A stretch of 64,000 nt of DNA from Dokdonella sp. GTDB taxonomy: Bacteria > Pseudomonadota > Gammaproteobacteria > Xanthomonadales > Rhodanobacteraceae. The notes under the pieces are model-generated. The model saw only the letters and a program-made list of their open reading frames with translations, ran no database searches and was not told where the DNA came from. The position numbers and the translations under genes are program-made. Within the stretch, counting starts at the first letter, position 1. Each line of letters opens with the position of its first letter. This document shows positions 53,231 to 61,980 of the stretch, in pieces. The stretch spans positions 372,001-436,000 of the forward strand of contig JADJQH010000008.1 in the NCBI GenBank assembly GCA_016712865.1, given 5' to 3'.

Positions 53231-54082
53231 GTAGGAGCGAGCTTGCTCGCGACTGGATGCACGAAGGCGTCGCGTGCGAGCACGCTCCCGCAAGAGCCAA
53301 AGCTGCGCTGTGCTGGATTGTGGAGCCTTGTTTTGTGTGGGAGCGAGCTTGCTCGCGACTGGATGCGCGAAGGCGTCGCGTGCGAGCACGCTCCCACAGG
53401 AGCCAAAGCTGCGCTGAGCTGGACTGTGAAGCCTTGTTTTGTGTGGGAGCGAGCTTGCTCGCGACTGGATGCACGAAGGCGCCGCGTGCGAGCACGCTCC
53501 CACAAGAGCCAAAGCTGCGCTGTGCTGGATTGTGGAGCCTTGTTTTGTGTGGGAGCGAGCTTGCTCGTGACTGGATGCACGAAGGCGCCGCGTGCGAGCA
53601 CGCTCCCACAAGAGCCAAAGCTGCGCTGTGCTGGATTGTGGAGCCTTGTTTTGTGTGGGAGCGAGCTTGCTCGCGACTGGATGCACGAAGGCGCCGCGTG
53701 CGAGCACGCTCCCACAAGAGCCAAAGCTGCGCTGTGCTGGATTGTGGAGCCTTGTTTTCTGTGGGGGCGAGCTTGCTCGCGACTGGATGCACGAAGGCGT
53801 CGCGTGCGAGCACGCTCCCACAGGAGCCAAAGCTGCGCTGTGCTGGACTGTGGAGCCTTGTTTTGTGTGGGAGCGAGCTTGCTCGCGACTGGATGCGCGA
53901 AGGCGCCGCGTGCGAGCACGCTCCCACAGGAGCCAAAGCTGCGCTGTGCTGGATTGTGGAGCCTTGTTTTGTGTGGGAGCGAGCTTGCTCGCGACTGGAT
54001 GCGCGAAGGCGCCGCGTGCGAGCACGCTCCCACAGGAGCCAAAGCTGCGCTGTGCTGGATTGTGGAGCCTTGTTTTCTGTGA
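53231..54082. repeat. tandem array of eight 106-bp units with a REP-like palindrome
   Basis: Unit starts are spaced exactly 106 bp apart (53235, 53341, 53447, 53553, 53659, 53765, 53871, 53977). Each has the palindrome GAGCGAGCTTGCTCGC, then a second GAGCACGCTCCCACA arm and the tail CTTGTTTTGTGTGG. Units differ at only a few bases. The palindrome resembles the REP-type element of Pseudomonas and relatives (GTAGGAGCGAGCTTGCTCGC). Because 106 is one more than a multiple of three, all frames cycle through without stops, so long ORFs here are artefacts. Confidence 0.95.
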
Positions 54083-54094
54083 GCGCCTTCAGGC

Positions 54095-54328
54095 GCTTGC
54101 CCCATTTTTGGGGCGATGCATCTACGCCGCGCCTATCGACCCTGAAGGGTCTCCTACAGCTGCGTGCGGCGCTTTGTAGGAGCCCCGCAAGAGGGGATAA
54201 ACGCCCCTTCGTCGGGCTCAGGACAGGCTTCAGGCGTTTATCCCCTTTTGGGGGCTTGCCCCTGTTTCGGGGCGATGGATTTGCGTCGCACCTATCGACC
54301 CAAAAGGGCCTCCTGCAAAATCCGGCTG
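54095..54328 (+). repeat. two copies of a roughly 70-bp palindrome-rich element after the array
   Basis: Copy A is 54095-54163 and copy B 54254-54323. Both read GCTTGCCCC, a GGGG-CCCC-type stem around a short loop, GGGGCGATG, a variable GCGTCG/GCCGCG stretch, then CTATCGACCC and a GGCCTCC/GGTCTCC end. A separate inverted pair, AAACGCCCC and AGGCGTTTATCCCC, lies between. No gene fits in 54083-54375. Confidence 0.65.
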
Positions 54329-54375
54329 CGCAGTCCGTCATCACAGCGCAATGAAGTGTATGCGGGGTTTCCGAT

Positions 54376-56352
54376 CTATTCCTCAAACAAGGCCGCGAGT
54401 TTGGCCAGGCTGGAGCTGGCGACTTCCTTGCGTTGTGCTTCATCCTGCTCGACGTCGCGGCCTGACCAATGCAGATCGGCTTCGGGCAGTTCGGCGAGGA
54501 AGCGGCTGGGGTCGTTGGCGATGATCTCGCCGAAGCGGCGCTTGCGTCGGGCATAGCTCAAGGCAAGCTGCTCCTTGGCGCGGGTGATGCCCACGTACAT
54601 CAGGCGGCGTTCTTCATCGAGGCGGCCTTCCTCGATGCTGGCCTCGTGCGGGAAGGTGCCTTCTTCCACGCCGATGATGAACACGAAGCGGAACTCCAGG
54701 CCCTTGGCCGAATGCAGGGTCATCAGGCGCACGGCATTGCCCGGATCATCCCGATCGTTGTGCGCGAGCAGGGCCAGTTGCGCGGCGAGATCGCCAGCGG
54801 CACCTTCCTTCTGCATGGCGCGGAACCAGTCAGCGAGTTCCTTGAGGTTCTCCATGCGTCGCGCCCGCGCGCCCGCTTCGCTGACTTGCGCGGCAATATG
54901 GTCGGCGTAACCGATGCGCGTGATCAGGGTATCGACCAGTTCAGCGGCAGGCAGGCGTTGCGCATGCTGCCCCAGTTCGCCGATCAGTTGGACGAAGCCG
55001 GCCAGTGCACTCGCAGGTCGCGCCGACAGACTGGCCAGTACAGTGTCGTGCTGGGCTGCCCGCAGCATCGATTGATGGCGCGCGCCGGCAGACTGGCCGA
55101 GTTTCTCCAGCGAGGTCGCGCCAATCTCTCGACGCGGCACATTGACGATGCGCAGGAAAGCGGCGTCGTCATCCGGATTGTTGATCAGGCGCAGGTAGGC
55201 GAGCAGGTCCTTGACCTCGGCGCGTTCGAGGAAGGCGGTGCCGCCGGTCAGGTGGTAGGGAACCCGCGCAATGCGCAGCGCCTTTTCCAGCGGCCGCGAT
55301 TGATGGTTGCCGCGATAGAGGATGGCGAAATCATGCCAGCGTGCCTTGTGCTTTTCGGCCAGGTGCAGGATCTCGGCGGCGATGCGCTCGCTTTCGTGTT
55401 CATCGTCACGGCATTCAAGAATGCGGATCGGTGGGCCTTCGCTGCTTTCGCTCCACAGCTTCTTTTCGAAAAGATGACTGTTGTTGGCAATCAGCGTATT
55501 GGCCACACGCAGGATGCGTCGACCGCAGCGGTAGTTCTGCTCCAGCTTGACGACTTTGAGTTTTGGATAGTCACGCGAAAGCTCGGCAAGGTTTTCCGGA
55601 TTGGCGCCGCGCCAGGCGTAGATGCTCTGGTCGTCGTCACCCACTGCGGTGAACATGCCGCGCTCGCCGGCCAGCGCACGCACCAGCCGATATTGCGCGG
55701 TGTTGGTGTCCTGGTATTCGTCCAGCAGCAGATAGCGGATGCGCTCCTGCCAGACGGCGCGCAATTGCTCGTTGGTTTCGAGCAGTTGCAAGGGCAGGCG
55801 GATCAAGTCATCGAAATCCACCGCATTGAATGCGGCCAGTCGCTTCTGATAATCGGCGTAGATCTCTGCTGCCTCTGCTTCACGTGCACCCTGGCTGCGC
55901 TCGGCTGCCTGCTCCGGGGTGAGGCCGTCGTTCTTCGCGCGAGAGATCAGGTTCTGCAATGCCCACAGCGCATCGTTCTTGATGCCCTTGGGCGCGAGGT
56001 CCTTGATCAGCCCCTGGCTGTCGTCGGCATCCAGCACGGAAAATCCGCGACGCAAGCCAGCGTGGGTATGTTCGGTTTGCAGGAAACGCAAGCCCAACGC
56101 GTGAAACGTGCACACCGTCAAACCTTCGGCATCCGCGCCCTTCAGCAGCTTGCCGACACGCTCGCGCATCTCGCGCGCCGCCTTGTTGGTGAAGGTGATC
56201 GCGGCGATCTTCGAAGCCGACAGGTGCTTGCGCTTGACCAGATGGGCGATCTTCTCCGTGATCACCCGCGTCTTGCCCGAACCCGCGCCGGCCAGCACCA
56301 GCAGGGGGCCGTCGCAGTACTCGATGGCCGTGCGTTGTTGAGGGTTGAGCAT
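54376..56352 (-). CDS. rep: ATP-dependent DNA helicase Rep (UvrD/Rep family)
   Basis: 658 aa, normal for Rep. Motifs in order: NPQQRTAIEY (Q), LVLAGAGSGKTRVI (I), AAITFTNKAAREMRERV (Ia), LLLDEYQDTN (II), GDDDQSIYAWRGA (III), EQNYRC (IV), VRLMTLHSAKGLEF (V) and YVGITRAKEQL (VI). It is a 3'-to-5' superfamily 1A helicase that clears proteins from replicating DNA. The stop lies 22 bases inside the end of the palindromic repeats. Confidence 0.96.
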   Translation of the reverse strand: MLNPQQRTAIEYCDGPLLVLAGAGSGKTRVITEKIAHLVKRKHLSASKIAAITFTNKAAREMRERVGKLLKGADAEGLTVCTFHALGLRFLQTEHTHAGLRRGFSVLDADDSQGLIKDLAPKGIKNDALWALQNLISRAKNDGLTPEQAAERSQGAREAEAAEIYADYQKRLAAFNAVDFDDLIRLPLQLLETNEQLRAVWQERIRYLLLDEYQDTNTAQYRLVRALAGERGMFTAVGDDDQSIYAWRGANPENLAELSRDYPKLKVVKLEQNYRCGRRILRVANTLIANNSHLFEKKLWSESSEGPPIRILECRDDEHESERIAAEILHLAEKHKARWHDFAILYRGNHQSRPLEKALRIARVPYHLTGGTAFLERAEVKDLLAYLRLINNPDDDAAFLRIVNVPRREIGATSLEKLGQSAGARHQSMLRAAQHDTVLASLSARPASALAGFVQLIGELGQHAQRLPAAELVDTLITRIGYADHIAAQVSEAGARARRMENLKELADWFRAMQKEGAAGDLAAQLALLAHNDRDDPGNAVRLMTLHSAKGLEFRFVFIIGVEEGTFPHEASIEEGRLDEERRLMYVGITRAKEQLALSYARRKRRFGEIIANDPSRFLAELPEADLHWSGRDVEQDEAQRKEVASSSLAKLAALFEE

Positions 56353-56469
56353 TGGAAAGCCGGGATTGGGGATTGGGGATGCGGGAACGTCCCGAATGTC
56401 GCCGCTTGGAACCTACCATTGTGCCTTCGTTGCCGCTTGGCGTCATGGGCCGCGGCCTGGGCACTCCGG

Positions 56470-57981
56470 TCAGTTCATGGTGGTGTCAATTTCCGGCAGA
56501 AGTAGCCGCGCTGTCTCTGGGAAAAGGAGCGCCTTGGATTTGCGATGCTCCTCCGCAAAGTGTTCAAGTAAGAATCCTACCCATCCCCAAGTCCAGAACT
56601 CCGCCTGAGTCTTGTGGGCGAAGACCGTACGAATACCAAGCGTTGCGACTACCTGCAAAACTGATTCGAGCTCCGTAACAGAAGTGATGGTGTAGGGCAT
56701 GTTGCTGATAATGGCCGAATCAATTCCATCATTGACCAACGTCTTGACGACCGCGTCATGAAGTTGTCCGGTGAAATGCCCACCAAACAAGTGCCAGTCT
56801 TCCAGCGTCACTATCACGGGATATATTGGAAGCTCATCCGCTTGCCATGTCGTTATTCCCTTCTTGGCATCCAGGATGTTCTTGTAGTTCTGGATGATCG
56901 CCTGCGTCATCGCAGCCAGATCCCGTTCTACCGCTTCAGGATCGGTGACGTTCTTCGATCCCAAGGAAAGGCGTTTGGCCTTGCATTCGATGAAAAGGTG
57001 TCCGGTGCCATCCGAGATGATCCAATCTGTACCATGCTTGAGTTTTGCCTTGCTTTCCGCGTAAGGAACTTCTTCGATCACTCTGAAAGGTGGGGTGGGC
57101 ACGGTGGCCGAAATGACTTCGCCGACATAGCGTTGGAATGCATCACCATAAGCGTTGGCGAATCCGTCGCTGTTGACGATGTCATAGAAAACGCCACTGG
57201 CGACACGATTGAGCAGGTACCGCGGAACTGGGCAAAAAACGTGATCAGGAATTGCCGGATCCAATCTGATCAGTGGCGTGTGTTCCAGTGGGAAGGATGC
57301 ATACAGCCAAGCATCATTGTATTGCTGGCTTTGACGGGTTCGTTCTCTCAGGGGCGGCAAGTCGCAGGTGAGCCGATTAAGGAGTGCATGTGAGGCAGCG
57401 GGCGGGACGCCAATGGATGAGTAGTCGCTTCCAGGGTTCAGGAATGGACGGTTCAGTAGCCCTCCCGTTACAGCCATTCCTAGCCGCAAGGTTTGCTGCA
57501 TACTCATGCCGATTTGTGCATGAACTTTGGCATCCAGCGCATCACTTCCGAAGATCTTCTGAACGCGCACGATCTCAGCTGCACGTTTGGCGCTACCCGT
57601 CTGCCAACGGAACTGGCGATGCGGGATACGCTGAAGATCCACCATGACGTTGGCTCGATCTTCACCTTTTTCGTAGGGCACACCCTCGAGACGACGGATA
57701 TGGTTGACTGCCTCCGCCAAGCTATTCCATTGGTGAAGGCCGTCGCTTCCGCGCGTATCCGCATTGAGGATCACTTCGCGCACGAGGATTTCGAGATCCC
57801 AGGGATGGAGGAATTGACGGAGGTCCAAGAATGAGGGTTTGCCTAGCGCTAGGTCGGGAGCAAGAGGCCTGTTCTCGGAAATGCAAACGAAATAGCCCCA
57901 GAGCTGGATTAGGCTTTGGGTGATTGCGAACCGACGCATATAGTTGCGGAACGGCTTGTAGGCGGGGTAGAGGTCGATCAT
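56470..57981 (-). CDS. PD-(D/E)XK-like nuclease-fold protein of unknown function
   Basis: 503 aa with no close family I know. Residues about 275-365 have the look of a PD-(D/E)XK fold: VIEEVPYAES (acidic residues 303-304), then HGTDWIISD (D319) and HLFIECKAKR, where E332-x-K334 is the classic catalytic ExK. The rest is helical and may bind DNA or a partner. Its 5' end lies 12 bases downstream of a HEPN-like fragment on the same strand. Restriction or defence nuclease is inference; an unrelated role is possible. Confidence 0.6.
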   Translation of the reverse strand: MIDLYPAYKPFRNYMRRFAITQSLIQLWGYFVCISENRPLAPDLALGKPSFLDLRQFLHPWDLEILVREVILNADTRGSDGLHQWNSLAEAVNHIRRLEGVPYEKGEDRANVMVDLQRIPHRQFRWQTGSAKRAAEIVRVQKIFGSDALDAKVHAQIGMSMQQTLRLGMAVTGGLLNRPFLNPGSDYSSIGVPPAASHALLNRLTCDLPPLRERTRQSQQYNDAWLYASFPLEHTPLIRLDPAIPDHVFCPVPRYLLNRVASGVFYDIVNSDGFANAYGDAFQRYVGEVISATVPTPPFRVIEEVPYAESKAKLKHGTDWIISDGTGHLFIECKAKRLSLGSKNVTDPEAVERDLAAMTQAIIQNYKNILDAKKGITTWQADELPIYPVIVTLEDWHLFGGHFTGQLHDAVVKTLVNDGIDSAIISNMPYTITSVTELESVLQVVATLGIRTVFAHKTQAEFWTWGWVGFLLEHFAEEHRKSKALLFPETARLLLPEIDTTMN

Positions 57982-57993
57982 CCCTTGGTCTGC

Positions 57994-58179
57994 TTATTGG
58001 GTGGCCAGCATGCTCCACACTTCCGTGTCCATTCCAAGCGCGTGCGGCAATACCTGGAACATGACGTAGCGATGGCGGGCGCGGTAGTCATGTCGGCTCA
58101 GAGCGGCCAGGCACAAGGCGTGCGCGGCGTTGTAGGCCGGATCGATGCAGTTTGTGTGCGTAGCGGCTTCGATCGCGAC
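57994..58179 (-). pseudogene. HEPN-like protein fragment
   Basis: In this 62-codon frame the sequence CIDPAYNAAHALCLAALSRHDYRARHRYVMFQVLPHALGMDTEVW resembles the core of a family of small HEPN-type proteins seen beside nucleotidyltransferases and toxin genes, as I recall the family. There is no usable start codon: in-frame TGA at 58189-58191 precedes it and the first Met is deep inside. The usual C-terminus is also missing, so it looks truncated at both ends. Confidence 0.45.
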
Positions 58180-58188
58180 TAAAGCGAA

Positions 58189-58344
58189 TCAGCCGTCGCT
58201 GCGTTTGCGTCCCACCGTGCGCTGTTGTGCGATGTCGGTCACCACGAAACGACCGCTATTGCCCTCGCGCACGACAACGCTACCCGAGCTGATCCGACTG
58301 CTCGCGAATTCGCGCAGTGATTTCTGCTCGGACGCGCTCAGCAT
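58189..58344 (-). CDS. small protein overlapping the PRTase gene
   Basis: 51 aa from the ATG at 58344, so its first 65 bases overlap the 3' end of the phosphoribosyltransferase gene in another frame. MLSASEQKSLREFASSR, SGSVVVREGNSGRFVVTDIAQQRTVGRK is plausible as a small folded domain with a basic tail. It is in the same frame as the HEPN-like fragment that follows its stop, so the two may be remains of one gene. Low confidence. Confidence 0.4.
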   Translation of the reverse strand: MLSASEQKSLREFASSRISSGSVVVREGNSGRFVVTDIAQQRTVGRKRSDG

Positions 58345-59047
58345 CCGTGCGCGGGATGAGGTATCGCGCTTCCGACTCCGTGAGTTGCTCGAAGCCAAAA
58401 CCGAAAACCTGCCGCCACCAATGTTCGAGGCCCTGGTCATGAATCTCTCTCAGTTCGACCAACGTGTCTGGTCGCAATGCAAGCCTACCGGAAACTGCTT
58501 TTCCTGCAAGTGACGTGAAGCCCGTCACCTGCCCACCGAGGCCGATGACGTGGCCGCGTAGATTGGCCAGCGTGGCGCCTTGACCGACGAAATCGTCCAC
58601 CAGCAGGAAGGGCTGATGCACATCGACAATCCCATCGAACAGCGGCTGGATGGCGAGCCGATAGTAGCCATCCTTGCGGGTGCGGGCGGCCACGTTGGAC
58701 TGGATGATGCCAGTCTCCACTTCCCAACCCAGTTCCATTGAAAGGCGCTGCGCCAAAGCCAGGGGAATCGCATTGACCCCATCGCTTTCTTCCGCGACGA
58801 CCGGCAACAAGGCAGGCTGTCCGGGTAAACCGTGTCGGCGGATGGCTGCGACAACCTCGGTGTTGATGGTGGCATCCACCAGGCGCACCGCAGCCTCGCC
58901 ATCCCCGGCTTTTGCATCGGCGTAGTCCGCATGCGCGCGTACCACCTGCTCGTCGGTCTGGTGGATATGCACATCGGGTTCAGCGTGCCAGGGTGCGCGC
59001 GGTGCCTTGAAGGGGATGGCAGGGATATTCGCAAAGGTTTCGATCAT
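58280..59047 (-). CDS. phosphoribosyltransferase-fold protein
   Basis: 255 aa. The PRPP-binding loop is FLLVDDFVGQGATLANLRGHV (about 147-167), with a preceding beta strand region (LLPVVAEESDGVNAIP) and TGIIQSNVAARTRKDGYYR. The fold is that of type I PRTases, but the purine/pyrimidine specificity motifs are absent. Such orphan PRTases occur near Ter-stress genes and in defence-like islands. Its ATG overlaps the stop of the truncated ParE-like gene by 4 nt, so translation is coupled to a decayed toxin gene. Confidence 0.72.
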   Translation of the reverse strand: MIETFANIPAIPFKAPRAPWHAEPDVHIHQTDEQVVRAHADYADAKAGDGEAAVRLVDATINTEVVAAIRRHGLPGQPALLPVVAEESDGVNAIPLALAQRLSMELGWEVETGIIQSNVAARTRKDGYYRLAIQPLFDGIVDVHQPFLLVDDFVGQGATLANLRGHVIGLGGQVTGFTSLAGKAVSGRLALRPDTLVELREIHDQGLEHWWRQVFGFGFEQLTESEARYLIPRTDAERVRAEITARIREQSDQLG

Positions 59048-59214
59048 GAACGCACACAGCCTCCCTCGCGTTGCGCACGGATCGCCAGCAGGTCAAATGC
59101 GCCGATGATCTGCTTGGCCCGTGCTTCGGCGTTTTCGACATCGTGTTGATGCAGGTGCTCGACGATCCGGTCCAAGTCGTCGAACACTGCAGGAACCGGC
59201 CTGACTCTCGCCAC
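59044..59214 (-). pseudogene. ParE/RelE-family toxin with internal deletion
   Basis: A GTG at 59214 opens a 56-aa frame: VARVRPVPAVFDDLDRIVEHLHQHDVENAEARAKQIIGAFDLL, which matches the N-terminal part of ParE-like toxins, followed at once by AIRAQREGG, which matches their C-terminal end. The central 40-odd residues, including much of the beta-sheet and active site, are missing. The frame is kept. It abuts the antitoxin stop, and the toxin is probably inactive. Confidence 0.65.
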
Positions 59215-59499
59215 TTAGCGGGCCTGTTTCCTGGCCGGTGGACGTTTCGAGCGTTTGCCGGCTAGACGTTGCTTGAGCCAAGTGTGCGCCTCCTTCCATG
59301 GGATGCTCGCGCCGGATTCCAGAAACTGCGCATAACGCTTGTCCGCCAGCGTATGAAGCGCGGTACGCTGTTCGGCCAGTTCAGTTTTCTCGGCGATTGC
59401 TTCCAAGATGAAGCTGTGCGGGGTAGTGCCGGACTTTTCGGCCGCCTTGGCGACGCGGGCCAGGAGAATTTCGGGTAGGCGGATCGTGGTGGCGCTCAC
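59215..59499 (-). CDS. CopG/ribbon-helix-helix antitoxin of a ParE-like pair
   Basis: 94 aa from a GTG at 59499. SATTIRLPEILLARVAKAAEKSGTTPHSFILEAIAEKTELAEQR is a ribbon-helix-helix domain; the C-terminus (ESGASIPWKEAHTWLKQRL) is the toxin-binding region of this antitoxin group. The ribosome context favours this GTG because the upstream in-frame region overlaps tdk sequence on the other strand. Directly followed by the truncated toxin gene. Confidence 0.8.
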   Translation of the reverse strand: MSATTIRLPEILLARVAKAAEKSGTTPHSFILEAIAEKTELAEQRTALHTLADKRYAQFLESGASIPWKEAHTWLKQRLAGKRSKRPPARKQAR

Positions 59500-59632
59500 G
59501 TGGGGTTCCCGGCGCAACTCAGCACGGAGAGGAATGTAGCACCGATGTGACACGTCGCTGTTGCTGGGTCCGTGCTTGAATGCGCGCGTATGCCAGAATC
59601 CACCGCCTCCAATTCCGAATCCCGGCTCCTCC

Positions 59633-60253
59633 ATGGCCAAACTCTATTTCTATTACTCGGCGATGAATGCCGGCAAGACGACCACCTTGCTGCAGAGTGC
59701 CTACAACTATCACGAGCGTGGCATGCGCACGCGCATCTTGACGCCGATGCTGGACAACCGCGCGGGCGAGGGTGTGGTGGCGTCGCGCATTGGCCTGCGC
59801 GCGAACGGCATGCGCTTTGCCCGCGCCGATGATCTGCTGGCTCTGATCGATGCCGATATTGCCGAGAACGGCAAGCTGGATTGCGTGCTGGTCGATGAAG
59901 CGCAGTTCCTCAGCAAGGCGCAGGTCTGGCAACTGAGTGACGTGGTGGACAGACGCGGCATTCCGGTTCTGGCCTTCGGTCTGCGCACGGATTTTCGCGG
60001 CGAGTTGTTCGAAGGCAGCCAGTACCTGCTGGCCTGGGCCGACAACCTGGAGGAGATCAAGACCATCTGCCACTCGGGACGCAAGGCAACCATGGTGGTG
60101 CGCGTCGACGAACACGGTCACGCGGTCACCGACGGCCCGCAGGTTGAGATCGGTGGCAACGAACGCTACGTGTCAGTGAGCCGCGCCGAGTTCAAGAAGA
60201 TCGTGGCCGGCGAAGGCCATATCGAGTTGCAGCAGCCGGTGTTGCCGTTGTAG
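59633..60253 (+). CDS. tdk: thymidine kinase
   Basis: 206 aa from the ATG at 59633. [28 protein letters not shown] carries the type II P-loop, then [10 protein letters not shown] (Walker B region), [32 protein letters not shown] and a lid near the end ([17 protein letters not shown]). The last zinc-Cys pattern is reduced to [10 protein letters not shown]. It salvages thymidine to dTMP. Divergent from the TA genes. Confidence 0.96.
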   Translation: MAKLYFYYSAMNAGKTTTLLQSAYNYHERGMRTRILTPMLDNRAGEGVVASRIGLRANGMRFARADDLLALIDADIAENGKLDCVLVDEAQFLSKAQVWQLSDVVDRRGIPVLAFGLRTDFRGELFEGSQYLLAWADNLEEIKTICHSGRKATMVVRVDEHGHAVTDGPQVEIGGNERYVSVSRAEFKKIVAGEGHIELQQPVLPL

Positions 60254-60261
60254 AGCAGGGA

Positions 60262-60357
60262 TCGGAGATCGGGGATCGGAGATCGGGGATCGGGGATCGG
60301 GGATCGGGGGCGAGCCGCGCTCTGCGTCTTTCCCTGATCTCTGATCTCCGATCTCCA
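60262..60357. repeat. GATCGGGG/GATCGGAG microrepeat with inverted partner
   Basis: Six to seven tandem 8-bp words of the form GATCGGAG or GATCGGGG (60262-60310), followed at 60334-60357 by their reverse complement words (GATCTCCGATCTCC). They fill the gap between tdk and mutM and could fold into a long stem, possibly a transcription end for the two convergent genes. Confidence 0.7.
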
Positions 60358-60367
60358 TTCCCGGCTC

Positions 60368-61180
60368 TCAACGCTGACACTGCGGGCAATAGAACGTGGA
60401 GCGTTGGCCGAGGCTGATGACACGGATTGGCCGCTTGCATACCCGGCAGGGTTCGCCGCTGCGGCCGTAGACAAACAGTTCCTGCTCGAAGTAACCAGGT
60501 ACGCCGTCCGGAGAGATGAAATCCCGAAGCGTGGTGCCGCCGCGGCGGATGGCGTGGCCGAGGATGCGTTTGATGGCATCGGCCAGGCTATCGTAGCGTT
60601 CGCGCGAAACCGATCCGGCCGCGCGTGAAGGATGGATGCCGGCGGCAAACAGGGCTTCGGCGGCGTAGATGTTGCCGACACCGACCACGATGGACTGGTC
60701 CATGATGAAGGTCTTGATCGACGACTTGCGTCCGCGCGAGCGGTGCCAGAGCAGATCGCCGTTGAACTCATCCGACAGGGGTTCAGGGCCAAGCGTAGAC
60801 AACAGCGGGTGCAGGGTTCCGGGGGGTTGCCAAAGCAGGCAGCCGAAACGGCGCGGATCGGTGAAGCGCAGCAGCTTTCCCGAATCGAGCAACCAATCGT
60901 AGTGATCGTGTTTGCCGGGAGCCGCTGATTGATCGAGTACGCGCAGGCTACCGGACATGCCCAGATGCAGCACGGCGCTGCCTGCATCGGTATGCACCAG
61001 CAGATACTTGGCACGACGTTCGATGGCGGCAATGCTCTGGCCGGGCAGCTTGCGAATCAGCGTACGGGGGATCGGCCAGCGCAAACTTGGCTGGCGGATG
61101 GCGAGGCGTTCAATGCGTCGACCCAGCAGGTGTGGTGCGATGCCTGTCCGCGTCGTTTCGACTTCCGGCAGCTCGGGCAT
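60368..61180 (-). CDS. mutM: formamidopyrimidine-DNA glycosylase
   Basis: 270 aa. It begins [23 protein letters not shown], where Pro and Glu at 2-3 are catalytic, has [11 protein letters not shown] and [19 protein letters not shown], and ends with a CRVCKRPI...CPQC zinc finger and Lys/Arg contact residues. It removes 8-oxoguanine and formamidopyrimidines. Full length. Confidence 0.97.
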   Translation of the reverse strand: MPELPEVETTRTGIAPHLLGRRIERLAIRQPSLRWPIPRTLIRKLPGQSIAAIERRAKYLLVHTDAGSAVLHLGMSGSLRVLDQSAAPGKHDHYDWLLDSGKLLRFTDPRRFGCLLWQPPGTLHPLLSTLGPEPLSDEFNGDLLWHRSRGRKSSIKTFIMDQSIVVGVGNIYAAEALFAAGIHPSRAAGSVSRERYDSLADAIKRILGHAIRRGGTTLRDFISPDGVPGYFEQELFVYGRSGEPCRVCKRPIRVISLGQRSTFYCPQCQR

Positions 61181-61191
61181 GAGCGTGAGCC

Positions 61192-61980
61192 TCAGGGTGC
61201 GTCTGGTTCGGCGAGGAGCGCCTCGGCCTGCGATGCATCGAGCGTGTAATCGAGCGCGGGCTGTTCTCGATGGGCGATCACGGATCCTTCCGTGTGCGAC
61301 AGTTGATAGTGAATCGTCGTGCCGTCATCGAGTTGGATCTCGACGGAGATGGCATCGGCTGGCGTGGACGCACCCGCGCGTGCGCTGATTTCCGTCGCCC
61401 GTGCCGCACTCCAGGCCGCAGCACGCGCCATGCTCTGCTTTCCATCAATCACCAGCGTCGTAGGCGTGCGACCCGGTGGCAGCAGATGCGGATCGAGTTC
61501 GGATTCGGGTGTGGCCAGAAGATAGGGGCTGAAACGATCCGGCACCATGGCGATCACATCGTCGCTGCGCACGTAGCGATCACCGTTGAACGCGTCGGTC
61601 ATGCCGAAATCAAGCGCCTGGGCATCGATGCGCAGGCTCATCAGGGGGGGGGCCAAGCCGATCTTGGTGGCGTCGAGTTCCGCAAGCGGGCGCCGACTGC
61701 GCACGCCGGAACCGGCGATGGCGAGTAGGCGTTCGACTTTCGTTGCATCAGCGGCGAGTGCATAAGGCGCGCGCATCTGCCACTGGCCATTGACGCGCTC
61801 GAACACGCGCGCCGTGCAATGCAGGCAACGTACTTCCAGTGTCTGCACCGCGCCCGGATCAATGGCACTCAGCGGCGGTTCGAATTGGTCGACTTCATGG
61901 CGCACCTGCAACCACACGCCGATGCCCAGCAGGGCAACCACGGCCAGCAATATCAGATTGGTGCGTGCAGCACGTTGCAT
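61192..61980 (-). CDS. DUF4340 domain protein of an ABC exporter operon
   Basis: 262 aa from the ATG at 61980, which overlaps the upstream stop by one base. One N-terminal membrane helix ([20 protein letters not shown]), then an extracytoplasmic beta-rich DUF4340 domain. Two Cys (CLHC) lie just after the helix. DUF4340 proteins are usually encoded beside GldG-type proteins and ABC-2 permeases, as here. The exported substrate is unknown. Confidence 0.82.
   Translation of the reverse strand: MQRAARTNLILLAVVALLGIGVWLQVRHEVDQFEPPLSAIDPGAVQTLEVRCLHCTARVFERVNGQWQMRAPYALAADATKVERLLAIAGSGVRSRRPLAELDATKIGLAPPLMSLRIDAQALDFGMTDAFNGDRYVRSDDVIAMVPDRFSPYLLATPESELDPHLLPPGRTPTTLVIDGKQSMARAAAWSAARATEISARAGASTPADAISVEIQLDDGTTIHYQLSHTEGSVIAHREQPALDYTLDASQAEALLAEPDAP

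Noticed and set aside
53231-54082. CRISPR array
   Set aside because: Units are head-to-tail without unique spacers and the 106-bp period is too long for a repeat-spacer pair; no cas genes are present.
53090-54554. Long ORFs of 195-466 codons on both strands
   Set aside because: They run through the 106-bp repeats, which have no stop in several frames because the period is not a multiple of three. Protein composition repeats with the unit and matches no family.
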